From: Phoenix dactylifera
Taxonomy: Eukaryota; Streptophyta; Magnoliopsida; Arecales; Arecaceae
Length of the DNA stretch: 64,000 bases
Reading direction: 5' to 3'
Assembly: GCF_009389715.1 (NCBI RefSeq)
Contig: NW_024068034.1
Coordinates: 62,001-126,000, forward strand
Positions 1 through 13,170 of the stretch are shown piece after piece. A program made the translations under genes and the position numbers. Every line of letters begins with the position of its first letter. Positions within the stretch are counted from its first letter, which is position 1. The notes under the pieces were generated by a model. The model worked only from the letters and a program-made list of their open reading frames with translations. It ran no database searches and was not told the origin of the DNA.

Positions 1-251
1 AGAAGCATTGTACAAGAGTTGTACACTCATCCATTTATATGTCACCAATAACTGTTAGGTGGGGCGGCATGTAAATCGATGAGACCGCAGTACCCACTAG
101 AAATCCTAGTCGCGTAGGGTTTTCGTTTCTCCATCAGGGGAGTATGAGGGATTCGAGAAAATAGTGGGAGCATATTTGTTTTAAAAGTCCCTAGAACAAA
201 TTAAGTTCAAGTACAAAGTCTAACTAGAATCTTTACTCTCTACAGATCACA
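1..251 (+). other. 5' untranslated leader of the copia element
   Basis: This stretch precedes the gag start codon and contains no long open frame. I looked for the usual initiator-Met primer binding site (TGGTATCAGA) and did not find it, so the leader is longer than what is visible here. Confidence 0.5.
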
Positions 252-3200
252 ATGTCAGCTTCAAACCCTTTGACCCGAATTCTTGAGACCAACAGACTGA
301 CCGAAACCAACTATAAAGACTGGCTTAGGAACTTGAAAATTGTTCTGAATTGTGAGAAAATAGGGTATGTGCTCGAGAATGATATCCCTAGGCTACCAGC
401 ACGTCCTACTGATGATCAGTGTGAGACGCATCAGAAGTGGACTGATGACGACATTAGGGTCAAGTGCTACATCATGGCATCCATGACTAATGAACTTCAA
501 TGCCAGCATGAGAACATAAAGACTGGTAGGAAAATACTGGCTCATCTGCAAGAGTTGTATGGTGAGCAGAGCCGCACTGCACGCTTTGAAGTGTCCAAGA
601 GGCTCTTCAAGGCAAAGATGCGTGAGGGGCAGTCTGTCCACGATCACTGTTTGACTATGATCAAGGACCTCGAGGAACTTGAGAAGCTCGGTATGTCCAT
701 GCATAAGGAACTGCAGATAGATCTGATCCTGCAATCCCTTCCTAATTCATTTGGTCAGTTTATAGTAAACTACCATATGAATAAAATTGAATGCACAAAG
801 ACCGAATTGTTGAATATGTTGGTAACTGCTGAAGGGGCCTTGAAAGGTTCAAGGGGCTCTGTTCTGGCTGCTGAGCTGACTTCTGGTTCCAAGAGAAAGT
901 CTACTTGGAAGAAAAAGAAGCCTGCTAAGAAGCAAAAGAAAGACAAGAAGCCTAAGAAGGAAGTTCACAAGAAAAGGGCTAATGAAAAGGGAAAATGTTT
1001 CCACTGCAACGTCGACGGCCACTGGAAAAGGAACTGCCCTTCATACCTCGAGAGCCTGAAGAACAAAAAGGCAGACACACCTTCTGAAGGTATGTTAGAT
1101 TTGCTCGTAATTGAAACTAATCTTACGGTTTCTTCTACTTCTAGTTGGGTTATAGATTCTGGTTCTAGTGCTCATTTGTGCACTACTATGCAGGATCTAA
1201 AGAAAAGTAGGAGGCTGGCGGAAGGTGCAGTGACCCTTCGGGTTGGCAACGGGGCAAGAGTTGCTGCTGTAGCTGTGGGCACCTACCCTCTGCGATTACC
1301 GTCTGGATTTAGTTTATTGTTTAGAGACTGTTATTATGTCCCTACTGCTAGCAGGAATTTGATTTCTGTTTCGTGTTTAGCACAGGATGGTCATGTTTTG
1401 ACCTTTGACAAAGACTGCTGTTCTATTTATTTCAGAAATAAATTAGTTGCACGTGGTTTCATGATTGATAGTCTCTATCACTTGCATATTGATGTGTCTG
1501 TGAATGTGTCTGAGCAAGTAGTGAGTGCCATAGGATCTAAAAGATCCAGAGATGAGATAAACCAGAAGTATTTGTGGCACCTCAGGCTTGGCCATATTGG
1601 AGAGGACAGAATGAACAAAATGGAGAAAGATGGGCTTCTTGGCCCATTGACTTCCGAGTCATATCCAGTTTGTGAGTCCTGTCTTCAAGGAAAAATGGCT
1701 AGATTACCCTTTGTAGGTCATGGGGAGAGGACCACTGAAATACTTACCCTGGTACACACTGATGTGTGTGGCCCATTCGATGTGCTAGCCAGGGGTCGTT
1801 ATTCATACTTCATTACCTTTACCGATGATTATTCACGATATGGGTATGTGTATCTTATGAGATACAAATTTGAGTCTTTTGAAAAGTTCAAAGAGTTCAG
1901 AAATGAAGTAGAAAAACAGACTGGAAAAACCCTTAAGGTTCTTCGATCAGATCGAGGAGGAGAATACCTTAGTGGGGAATTCCGGGATTATCTCAAGAAA
2001 AATGGCATAGTCTCACAATGGACACCTCCGGGTACACCTCAACTCAACGGGGTGTCAGAAAGGAGGAATCGGACTCTATTGGATATGGTCCGATCCATGA
2101 TGAGCTTCACTGATCTACCTATGTTTCTTTGGGGAGATGCCTTATTATCCGCAATTTATTTATTGAATAGAGTTCCCTCTAAATCCATTCCTACCACACC
2201 GTATGAGATATGGCATGGTAAGAAGCCGAGTCTTGGTCATCTCAAGATTTGGGGATGTCCGGCCCACGTTAAGCGACTACAGGTGGACAAGTTAGAGCCT
2301 AGGACCATAAGTGCTCGTTTCATTGGATATCCTAAAGAGTCATTAGGATACAATTTTTACATCTCAGAGGATCACAATGTGTTTGTGAGCCGACATGCCG
2401 TCTTTCTGGAAAAACAGTTTATCCTTGATAGAGGCAGTGGGAGAAAAATTGAGCTTGAAGAGAGAGTCTCTGAAAAGCAACGAGTCATGGATCCTATAGA
2501 ACCTATTCATACAGAGCCAGTACACGTAGTACCTCCTCCACCTCGTAGATCTAGTAGGGTCTCCCATCCTCCCGATAGATACTTAGGTATACTAGTAGAG
2601 GACACCGAGGAAATGTTCCTCATGGGAGATAGGGAACATGTACAGGATCCCAATACCTACGACGAGGCGATATCTGATATCGATTCCGAAAAATGGCTGG
2701 AAGCCATGAAGTCAGAGATAGACTCCATGTATTCCAACCAAGTCTGGACCTTAGTAGATCCACCAGAAGGTATAGTACCTATTGGATGTAAATGGATCTA
2801 TAAAAGGAAGATAGGTTCGGATGGAAAGGTAGAGACCTATAAGGCAAGGCTAGTAGCGAAAGGGTATAGTCAGCGCGAAGGCATTGACTATCAGGAGACC
2901 TTTTCACCTGTAGCCATGCTGAAATCCATTCGAACATTGCTTGCTATTGCAGCATTTCATGATTATGAAATATGGCAGATGGATGTGAAAACTGCTTTCC
3001 TGAATGGATATCTTGATGAAGATATCTATATGGAGCAGCCTTTGGGTTTCACTTCCAGTGATGGTGATCACAAGGTCTGCAAGCTGTGAAGGTCCATCTA
3101 TGGACTAAAGCAAGCATCTCGGAGTTGGAACACTCGTTTTAATGATGCGATCAAATCATTTGAGTTCATCAAGAACGAAGAGGAACCGTGTGTTTACAAG

Positions 3201-4220
3201 AAGGTTAGTGGGAGTGCTGTCGTGTTCCTCGTACTGTACGTGGATGACATCCTCCTGATAGGAAATGATATTCCTATGCTAACCTCGGTCAAGGTCTGGT
3301 TATCAAAAGAGTTCTCCATGAAAGACCTTGGGGAAGCATCCTACATTTTGGGGATAAAGGTCTATAGGGATAGATCTAAAAGATTGCTTGGCCTATCACA
3401 AAAGATGTACATAGAGGAGGTACTGAAGAGGTTCAGTATGGAAAACTCCAAGAGGGGTCTATTACCCCTTAGGCATGGGATTCATCTCTCCAAAAAGATG
3501 TGCCCCAACACATCTGAAGAGATTCAACGCATGAGCAGGATTCCTTATGCTTCTGCAATAGGAAGCCTCATGTATGCCATGCTGTGTACACGACCTGATA
3601 TAGCCCTTGCTGTGAGTGTCACTAGCAGATATCAGTCGAATCCAGGTGAAGAGCACTGGACAGCTGTGAAGAACATTCTTAAGTACTTGAGAAGAACTAA
3701 AGATTTGTTCTTGGTCTTTGGAGGAGCATCAGAGTTAAAGGTAGAAGGATACACAGATTCAGACTTTATGACTGATATTGATTATAGAAAATCTACATTT
3801 GGATATGTGTTCTTGTGCAATGGTGGTACGGTAAATTGGAAGAGTTCCAAACAACCGATCATTGCTGATTCTACCATGGAAGCTGAGTATATCGCCGCCT
3901 CTGAAGCTGCAAAGGAAGCCTTCTGGTTCAACAAATTCATTGCAGAGCTAGATGTAATGCCATCGGATGCCATCACGCTCTACTGCGATAATAATGGCGC
4001 CATAGCTCTTGCTAAGGAGCCAAGGTCTCATCAGAAGTCCAAGCACATAGAGCGGCGCTTTCACCTCATACACGAATACCTCGAGAAGAAATATGTCGAG
4101 GTGCAGAGAGTAGACTCCGCGGACAACGTGGCAGACCCGCTCACTAAACAGTTAAATCAGCAGAAGACAGAAGCCCACCTTGAGAAGATGGGACTTAGAT
4201 ATATGTCTGATTGGCTTTAG
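252..4220 (+). pseudogene. Copia gag-pol polyprotein with one in-frame stop
   Basis: A single frame runs from ATG 252 to TAG 4220 (1,323 codons) broken only by TGA at 3087-3089, inside the reverse transcriptase. Visible in order: gag (about residues 1-230); a lysine-rich stretch; a CCHC zinc knuckle starting near residue 249; protease with the D-S-G catalytic triad near residue 302; integrase with an HHCC zinc region and D-D-E core with a GxSERRNR motif (about 440-690); reverse transcriptase with the YVDD box at nucleotides about 3240; RNase H with TDSD, EAEY and CDNN motifs. The frame reopens straight after the stop, so nothing else is lost. The stop separates the N-terminal RT part from the YVDD box, so the product is probably inactive unless the stop is read through. 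Confidence 0.93.
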
Positions 4221-4234
4221 TGCAAGTGGGAGAT

Positions 4235-6563
4235 TGTTAGATGTATGCCCTAGAAGCCAATCTGGCGGACACATTATTAATTCTAGGACATAAATTTGTA
4301 CTTGACTTTATTATTATTGAATAATAAATGGGCATCTTTTTCATTCATATTGTTTATGTGTCTATGAATCGTCCAAGGAACTAATAAGATGATGATACAT
4401 ATTCTCAAGAGTTGAGAATTTGAGCCATGTATCATTGGTGATTAATTTCTAAATGCTCCTGATCAATGGATCATCACGAGGACGGTGATCGATCCTATCA
4501 GTGCATAGATCACTTTTCTTCTGGATGGACGAGACTCGAGTCCACAGTGTAGGGACACTGAAGTGATAGTGCAGGTGCTTGTTAGAGAACAAGGGTACTG
4601 AGCGTGACCAAGACAAAAAGTCACTTGGATGTCTATCCACTCGTCAGTGACTTGCTTGATGTTGCAGTAGTATGACTGGTCCTTTGACTTGCGGTGCTTC
4701 GGCTACTCACAGTGAGGTTATTGTAGTTTGACTACACGTATACATGGTCTCTAGCCATATGGGTCCTTGTAGTGTAGATTGGCTGCAGTAAGTTCACTGT
4801 AGGAGTAGGGTATGCACTTACATGGAATCTATCGACCTTGATAGAAGAGGAGTGATCCTATATGATTTGTTAGACTGAGTTCTAAGACCTTGGCCAGGGC
4901 AGAAATATAAAGTGGAGAAAGAGTTTTTCACTATCGAACTCAAGTCAAATAAATCTAGACATATGACAGACGACGGGGTTTGACGAGTTCTCCATGACCT
5001 CCGATCTGTAGGGATCCATGATAGAAGGACTGTATCATACGATAACTGCACCTAGAGGTTCATCATTCTATTCTGCTGGGTGGCCACTATATACTGCTAG
5101 GTGTCACTGGTGGATGGTGAGACTCACAGGGATCATCTTGATGGTCGATAAACCCTGATGAGTTGAGTTGAAATTGTTTCAACCCATTGAAAGGAGTTTT
5201 CAATGATATTGTGATAGAGATCGCAATATATCTCACTACCAGTTAGAATAGAACCTATGGGGTCACAAACATTAGAGGTATTGACCGATCCAATGGTTGA
5301 ATGTGATTAGGAATCACAAATAATCAATTAGATTGATAAATGAAAACCCGCTAAGAGTTAGTGGCTAGAAGAAGGAACAATTGCAATCGAATTGCAATTT
5401 AATTTAATTAATTAGATTTAATTAATTGGACTTGATCATGAGTCCTACTTGGAGTGGGAATCATGGAGTCCTAATTGGATTAGGATTTCAAATTAAATTA
5501 GAATCCTATTTGGAATAGGATTTCTAAAGTCCAAATTGTCTTAGGGCTGAAAATTGAACAAGTCCTGATTAGATTAGGATTTTCTTAAGTCCTAATTAAT
5601 TTTAATTTTAATCTAATTAATTTCATGACTCCTAATTGGATTAGGATTGAAGAGTTCAATAGAGTCATGGCTCAATTAAATTCTAATTGGATTAGGAATT
5701 GGAGGAAATTGAAATGGGTTCACAAAAATCCTATTTTGACTAGGATTGGACTCAAACAATGGACCCAAATTAAAACCCCCTTTAATTTATTTAAATAGTA
5801 GATTTAAATGAACTTGAGGGAGGGGCCCACGCCCCTCCCCTTGGGATGTGCGTGGGAGAAAGAGGAGGGGCGCACGCCCCTCCTTGTTAGCCAAAAAGAA
5901 GAGATAAAGATGAGTTCCTAAAAAATAGGAACTCATCCTTATCTCTTAACTAATTAAAAGGGAGCATGGAATTTCGAAAAAGATGGATGTTTTTCTCCTC
6001 ATTCCAGCCGTGAGCACGCTCCTGCATCTTCCTCCTTTGAGCCACAATCAAGAGAAGAAAAAGAAAAGCTTGGGACGCCCTCTTCCTTCTTCATCTTGGT
6101 TCCAAAAAGGAAGAAAAAGAGAAAGGCTGCGGGTCTTGTTTTCTTCTTCCTAAATCCGTCCTTCTTCTTCTTCCTCTCAAGCCAGTCAAAGGTTGATTCA
6201 AAGGAGAGGACTTCAGCCATCAATAGCCATCTCTGCAAGGGAGCTAGCACCCCGGTGAGATCCAAAGGCTTCGATCGAGTCAGTACTTCGTATGGATACC
6301 TGTAGAGGCCGGACGCGTGTGCGGCTTCCACTGAGCCTTGATCAAATACCACGTAAATCAGATTTGCGGAGACCATCTACCCGCACAAGGTGAAGATCTG
6401 ATCTTCTTAATGATTTTAAAATGGTTTAAAATAATTTAATTCTAATCTATCTACAAACGAATGGTTTTAAAATACGTTCATGCGATGAACGGATCCCGCA
6501 TAGTTTTTCCGCTGCAATCTGAAAATTATTTCGAATTTTCATGGCATATGTGGGATCCTAACA
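4235..6563 (+). repeat. 3' LTR of the copia element
   Basis: 2,329 bp bounded by TGTTAG and CTAACA. An AT-rich part at about 5395-5765 holds several diverged copies of a near-palindromic motif around TCCTAATTGGATTAGGA. A GC-rich patch with repeated CACGCCCCTCC lies at 5824-5884. Short open frames inside it show no conserved domain. It supplies promoter and polyadenylation functions for the element; no precise TATA box could be assigned. Confidence 0.9.
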
Positions 6564-6568
6564 GCTCT

Positions 6569-7065
6569 CTTGTTATTAGGTTTACGTGTATATTTTGGTC
6601 TTTGAGCCCTGCTCTGAGTCTGTTGCAGCGTTTAAAGGATCATGTTAAAATTGCCCAAATCTAAATATACTAGCAACAGCAAAAATAGAAACGACATTTT
6701 TGATGCACCTCAAAATCTACTACAACTAACATGGCAGACCGACCAATAAAAATTAGCCACATAGCTAGCCACAAAAGTGCATGCAGAGCCATTTAAACTC
6801 TTCTCTAGTTATTGACAACTTGGACCGCGATTGCATGTGATTTCCTTACGTCTGTAACATGCGATGCACGAGCATGATGCTCGGGCGAGATATGCAGGCT
6901 GTTACTAAAATGGCCAATGCACACGCATGATTTGCTGATCGACGGATGCCGATCTTCGACTACATAAAACACACCTCGGGAGACCCTTGGGTAAGTTCCC
7001 TAAACTCCATTATCATGCTGCCATTCTACTATCTCTAAAGCTCTACTATGAGATCAGTGCTTGAC
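6569..7065. other. Intergenic, nothing recognised
   Basis: No coding signal, RNA gene or repeat that I recognise between the copia LTR and the next transposon. Confidence 0.4.
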
Positions 7066-7068
7066 TTA

Positions 7069-8376
7069 AGCCCTGTTTGGAGGAGCTGTTGGCAGTAGAG
7101 CTGTTGGAAGTAGAGCTGTCTGAAGTAGAGCTGTTATAAAAAGTTGTTTGCTGTTTGGTAACTACATTTCTAAAGTGTTGTGGCACTTTAACATGTGTTT
7201 GGTAAACAAACTAAAAAAGTACTTTTGTGTGACAAAATGACCATAAAGGACATTACTAGTATTATAAAACAAAGCATAATAAAATATAATATGTATTAAT
7301 ACATAAAAATATGATATAGTATAATATTAATATAATATAATATAATATTATTATAATATAGTACTATAACACTGTGTACTATAGAATAATAATTTAATAT
7401 AATATTAAATTATTTAACATAACATATTAATTTATTATGGTATAATGTAATATAATATTATATTTATAGTATAATAAATAATAATGTATAAAATATTATA
7501 ATTATTAGTGTAAATTCATTTTTCATTCTTCTGATGACCATTTGCAGTTAGCCAGCGGCAGTCTCGACGGAAGAGAGCCAAGGTGGACGCACGTGGGCGG
7601 CCGCCGCCGCCCAAAAGGGCACCTCACGATTTCCAAGATCATCAAAAATATGAGCATAAATTAATTTTTCATAATATAACATAATATTAAATTATTTAAC
7701 ATAATATATTAATATATTATGATATAATGTAATATAATATTATATTTATAGTATAATACATAATAAAGGTATAAAATATTATAATTATTAGCATAAATTA
7801 ATTTTTCATAATATAATATAATATTAAATTATTTAACATAACATATTAATGTATTATGATACAATATTATATTATATTTATAGTATAATACAATAATAAA
7901 AATATAAAATTTTAATTATTAGCGTAAATTAATTTTTACTCTTCTGATGACCATTTATCTCCCTAACAAATTTTCTAGCTAGATGATAAAATTGATTAAA
8001 CAATTACTAATATTTTTATTTATTTATTTATTTATTTTATCTTCTCTATTTTTTTTCATTTCCTTTTCTTCTTTTCTTTTTCTTTTCTTTTCTTTTTTTT
8101 TCCTTTTTCTTTTCTTTTCTTTTCCTTCTCTTCTTTCTTCTTCCTCCTTCCCGAAGAGGAAGAGGCGGTGGATGGGCCACTTTGGGAGGAAAAAAGGATT
8201 TTTAAATGAGGGTACTTTTTGGTAAAATGACAGCTTTCCAAAACCTATTTTCAGCTTTCCGCAAAAGCTGAAACAGCTTTTCAGAAATTTTACCAAACAC
8301 CCTTTTTTGTCTAAAAGTACTTTTGGATGGCCAGAAAGTGCTTTTTGGCCCTCCAAAAGCTCCCCCAAATAGGGCC
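7069..8376. mobile_element. PIF/Harbinger-like non-autonomous DNA transposon
   Basis: The ends are imperfect inverted repeats: left begins GCCCTGTTTGGAGGAGCT, and the reverse complement of the right end begins GGCCCTATTTGGGGGAGCT. TTA lies immediately outside both ends (7066-7068 and 8377-8379), the target duplication typical of PIF/Harbinger elements. There is no transposase. The interior holds AT-rich direct repeats of about 135-150 bp (roughly 7390-7520, 7665-7800, 7800-7935), a GC-rich patch near 7550-7630, and a long polypyrimidine run at 8040-8150. At 1.3 kb it is long for a MITE, apparently through internal duplication. Confidence 0.72.
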
Positions 8377-8379
8377 TTA

Positions 8380-9007
8380 GGCATTGGAGGATTCTTCGTC
8401 GTACACTCTCCGACAAATGGACTTTCATATTTTTGCTGTCACATATTTGATCCTGCACAGAAGCCTCTATCCAAGTGCAACAACGATCATCCATCTCTTT
8501 TATTTCAGAGATCAGCAACAAGCTCGGGCCGATCTTACTGGCCCGAACAGGTAACTATGTATCTTCCACAACTGTCCAGTTTAGTCAGCATCAAAATTGG
8601 GCTGGATTTCAACGGCAACTGTATCCAACTAGATATTTTAAAAATGTCTCGAGGATATTAAATTTGCAATCCTGTTAGGTTCCAAAAAAAATTGACCTGA
8701 ATTCGAATCCGGTACACAAAGACACTATATTGATGTAGCCATCATACACATATGTGTGCATGTATGTCAGAGTTAGCCATTAAACATAGAATAATCTCAG
8801 TATTAAAATTTAACGAAAGAGTGGACTAAGAGGTCAAATTCAATTATTATACACCAAGCTTTATATAACTGACCAATGCACCTAAAGAAGATAAACAACT
8901 GAATCAGCTCGGTGTCACATGAGAAATGTTAACCTAATGGCTAGGGAACGTGGGGACTAGAAGTAAAACATCTTGCTGCATCATTGATTTATAAAAATTA
9001 GAATTTT
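8380..9007. other. Intergenic, nothing recognised
   Basis: Short open frames here have no recognisable domain and no splice context; no repeat seen. Confidence 0.35.
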
Positions 9008-9440
9008 TTGTATGAATACCCTCCTAAATATCAAATTTTGCATGAATACCCTCCTAAAAATTGATATTTTCATGTAGACCTTCGTAGAATATTTATTTTG
9101 CTATTCTGTCCATTTTTATCCTTATTTTTACATTTGTATCCACGCCATTTAATGTCATTAAAAAATTAATGATTTTAAATTAAAATGACTAAAATATCTT
9201 TAATGAGTAGATGTGCAAAAAGAAATATTTATAAGGCGATCGCGATGAAAAACAAAAAAATAATTTCGCAATCTATTTTATTTTTAATTAAAATAAATAT
9301 GGTTTTTATTAATGGTGTTAGAAGAACCGTTATATTAGGAGTATTTGTTCAAAAATAGTGTTTTATGAGGGCACAGAAATAAATATAAATTTAAAGAGGG
9401 TATTCACGCAAATTTGAATTTTTATAAGGGTATTTATGCC
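9008..9440. mobile_element. Inverted-repeat element, copy 1
   Basis: The left end carries GTATGAATACCCTCC followed by a second GCATGAATACCCTCC; the right end, reverse-complemented, reads GGCATAAATACCC then GCGTGAATACCCTC. This gives terminal inverted repeats of about 45 bp. A second, more decayed copy in the same orientation lies at 43809-44236. No coding capacity and no clear target duplication, so the superfamily is open. Confidence 0.55.
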
Positions 9441-9602
9441 AAAAAAAAAACCTTAAAAATTATAACCTAGCAACACTAATGCAGATTTTTAATCAAAATG
9501 GAAAAATCATACACGTTCACACAATTGTCAAACAATTGATGGACCACGAAAAGGCTCATGATACGCCAAATTTGAGATCAAGTAAAGCCAAGCGAAGCCT
9601 CG

Positions 9603-9812
9603 GGCCATTGAATAGAGGAATGGTTGTCACAAAAAGAGTTCGGAGAATGAGATAAGAAGAGAAAATGGCATCCCTGGCGACTGGCCAGAGCACAAGGAGA
9701 GGAACTAGGCCACTGAATAGAGGAATTGTTACCACAAAAAGAGTTCAAAAAACAAGACAAGAAGAGAAAAGGGCATACCTTGCGAGTGGCCAAAGCGCAA
9801 GGAGATGAACGA
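9603..9812. repeat. 105-bp tandem duplication
   Basis: Two diverged copies begin at 9603 and 9708 (GGCCATTGAATAGAGGAA and GGCCACTGAATAGAGGAA). They lie about 600-800 bp upstream of the polyubiquitin TATA box. No coding signal; effect on the promoter unknown. Confidence 0.6.
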
Positions 9813-10399
9813 AGGACTACGATCCTGCTGTGGAAATCAGGTCCGGGGACGAGTGGCCCCTACTTCGTCTTGTTCTCAGGCCTAGCTAGTAACGGTACAG
9901 ACTATACACTGGGCCCAAGTTAGGGTCGTGGGCTGGGCCTGATCTCGTGGACTCAGGTTTGGCCCGAATCACGCTTAAGTATAAACTATTTTGAATAAAA
10001 CTTTAATAAGCAGTACTCGATTTAATTTTTATGCTGTCATCCTTTTGGTGTCAGTGTACCGTTCGATGCTTATAACGATCATACTGATTGCCATATCGCA
10101 GCCGTTCATCAAGTTCCTTCTGGTCACGTGCCCCTCTTGTGTAAATTGCTAAATTAACATACAGCCTCTAAACGGCTGTTAACACTATTGATGACCTACT
10201 CACAGCTAATCTCGTCAGTATCTCTCGGCGCGTCCACACAATCCAAACAAAATAAAGAGGAAAAAAAAATAATTAACCTCTTTCGTGCAGGGCACGTCTT
10301 TACAGCTTTGAGCGCGTCCGTGTTCGACTAATTGGTATTACTTTTCTTGGTGGTTTCGTCGGCCGTCCCAATTCGTTGAACCTAGTCGGCAATCTCAGC
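9813..10399 (+). promoter_or_regulatory. Upstream region of polyubiquitin
   Basis: Non-coding stretch directly upstream of the polyubiquitin core promoter. No discrete element could be assigned beyond the TATA box that follows. Confidence 0.4.
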
Positions 10400-10407
10400 T
10401 ATAAATA
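10400..10407 (+). promoter_or_regulatory. TATA box of the polyubiquitin gene
   Basis: TATAAATA lies about 30 bp before a pyrimidine-rich probable start region (about 10430-10445) and about 75 bp before the splice donor of the 5'UTR intron. Spacing and context fit a plant core promoter. Confidence 0.75.
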
Positions 10408-10482
10408 TGGCCCCTCCTCCGCTTCCCCTTGCATCCCATTTCTCTAGACCGAAAGGAAAGAGTCCTAGGCTAATCTCTCAAG

Positions 10483-12938
<2,456 letters not shown>

Positions 12939-13170
12939 ATCGTCGGCTGTTGATCTCGTGGTTCTCGTCATTGTCGTTGTGTCGGTCCATTGTGTCGGTG
13001 TCCGTCCGTTTTAAGTGTCGTCTAATATGTGTCCCGTTTTAAGTGATTGTCGTGTGCCGGCTTAATGTGGTCGTGCCTTCGACCGTCTCCTCGTTCGTTT
13101 GCTTCTTCAATAGTTATGTGCGCCTAAGTTTGATAATAAAAATGTGACCGTCTAGTATCTATAATCTTTT
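12939..13170 (+). terminator. 3'UTR and poly(A) signal of polyubiquitin
   Basis: GT-rich untranslated sequence follows the stop. An AATAAA at about 13135 in TTTGATAATAAAAATG is the best polyadenylation signal. Confidence 0.55.

Larger units (their letters stand above)
1..6563 (+). mobile_element. Ty1/copia LTR retrotransposon, 5' end outside window
   Basis: The coding order is gag, protease, integrase, reverse transcriptase, RNase H, which defines Ty1/copia (Pseudoviridae-type). The coding frame is 252-4220 and a complete 3' LTR lies at 4235-6563. The 5' LTR and primer binding site are not visible in 1-251, so they must lie left of the window. A purine-rich stretch at 4221-4233 just before the LTR is the polypurine tract. 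The LTR begins TGTTAG and ends CTAACA, an exact inverted pair. Five bases after the LTR (6564-6568) would be the target duplication, which cannot be checked without the left end. The near-intact frame suggests a fairly recent insertion. Lineage within copia (Tork/Angela-like is my impression) is uncertain. Confidence 0.93.

Noticed and set aside
3222..4220. A separate protein starting at 3222
   Set aside because: The codon is GTG and the frame is the direct continuation of gag-pol after the stop at 3087.
8024..8521. 165-codon minus-strand frame, Lys/Arg/Glu-rich end
   Set aside because: The C-terminal half is translation of a polypyrimidine run and the frame crosses the end of a Harbinger-like element.
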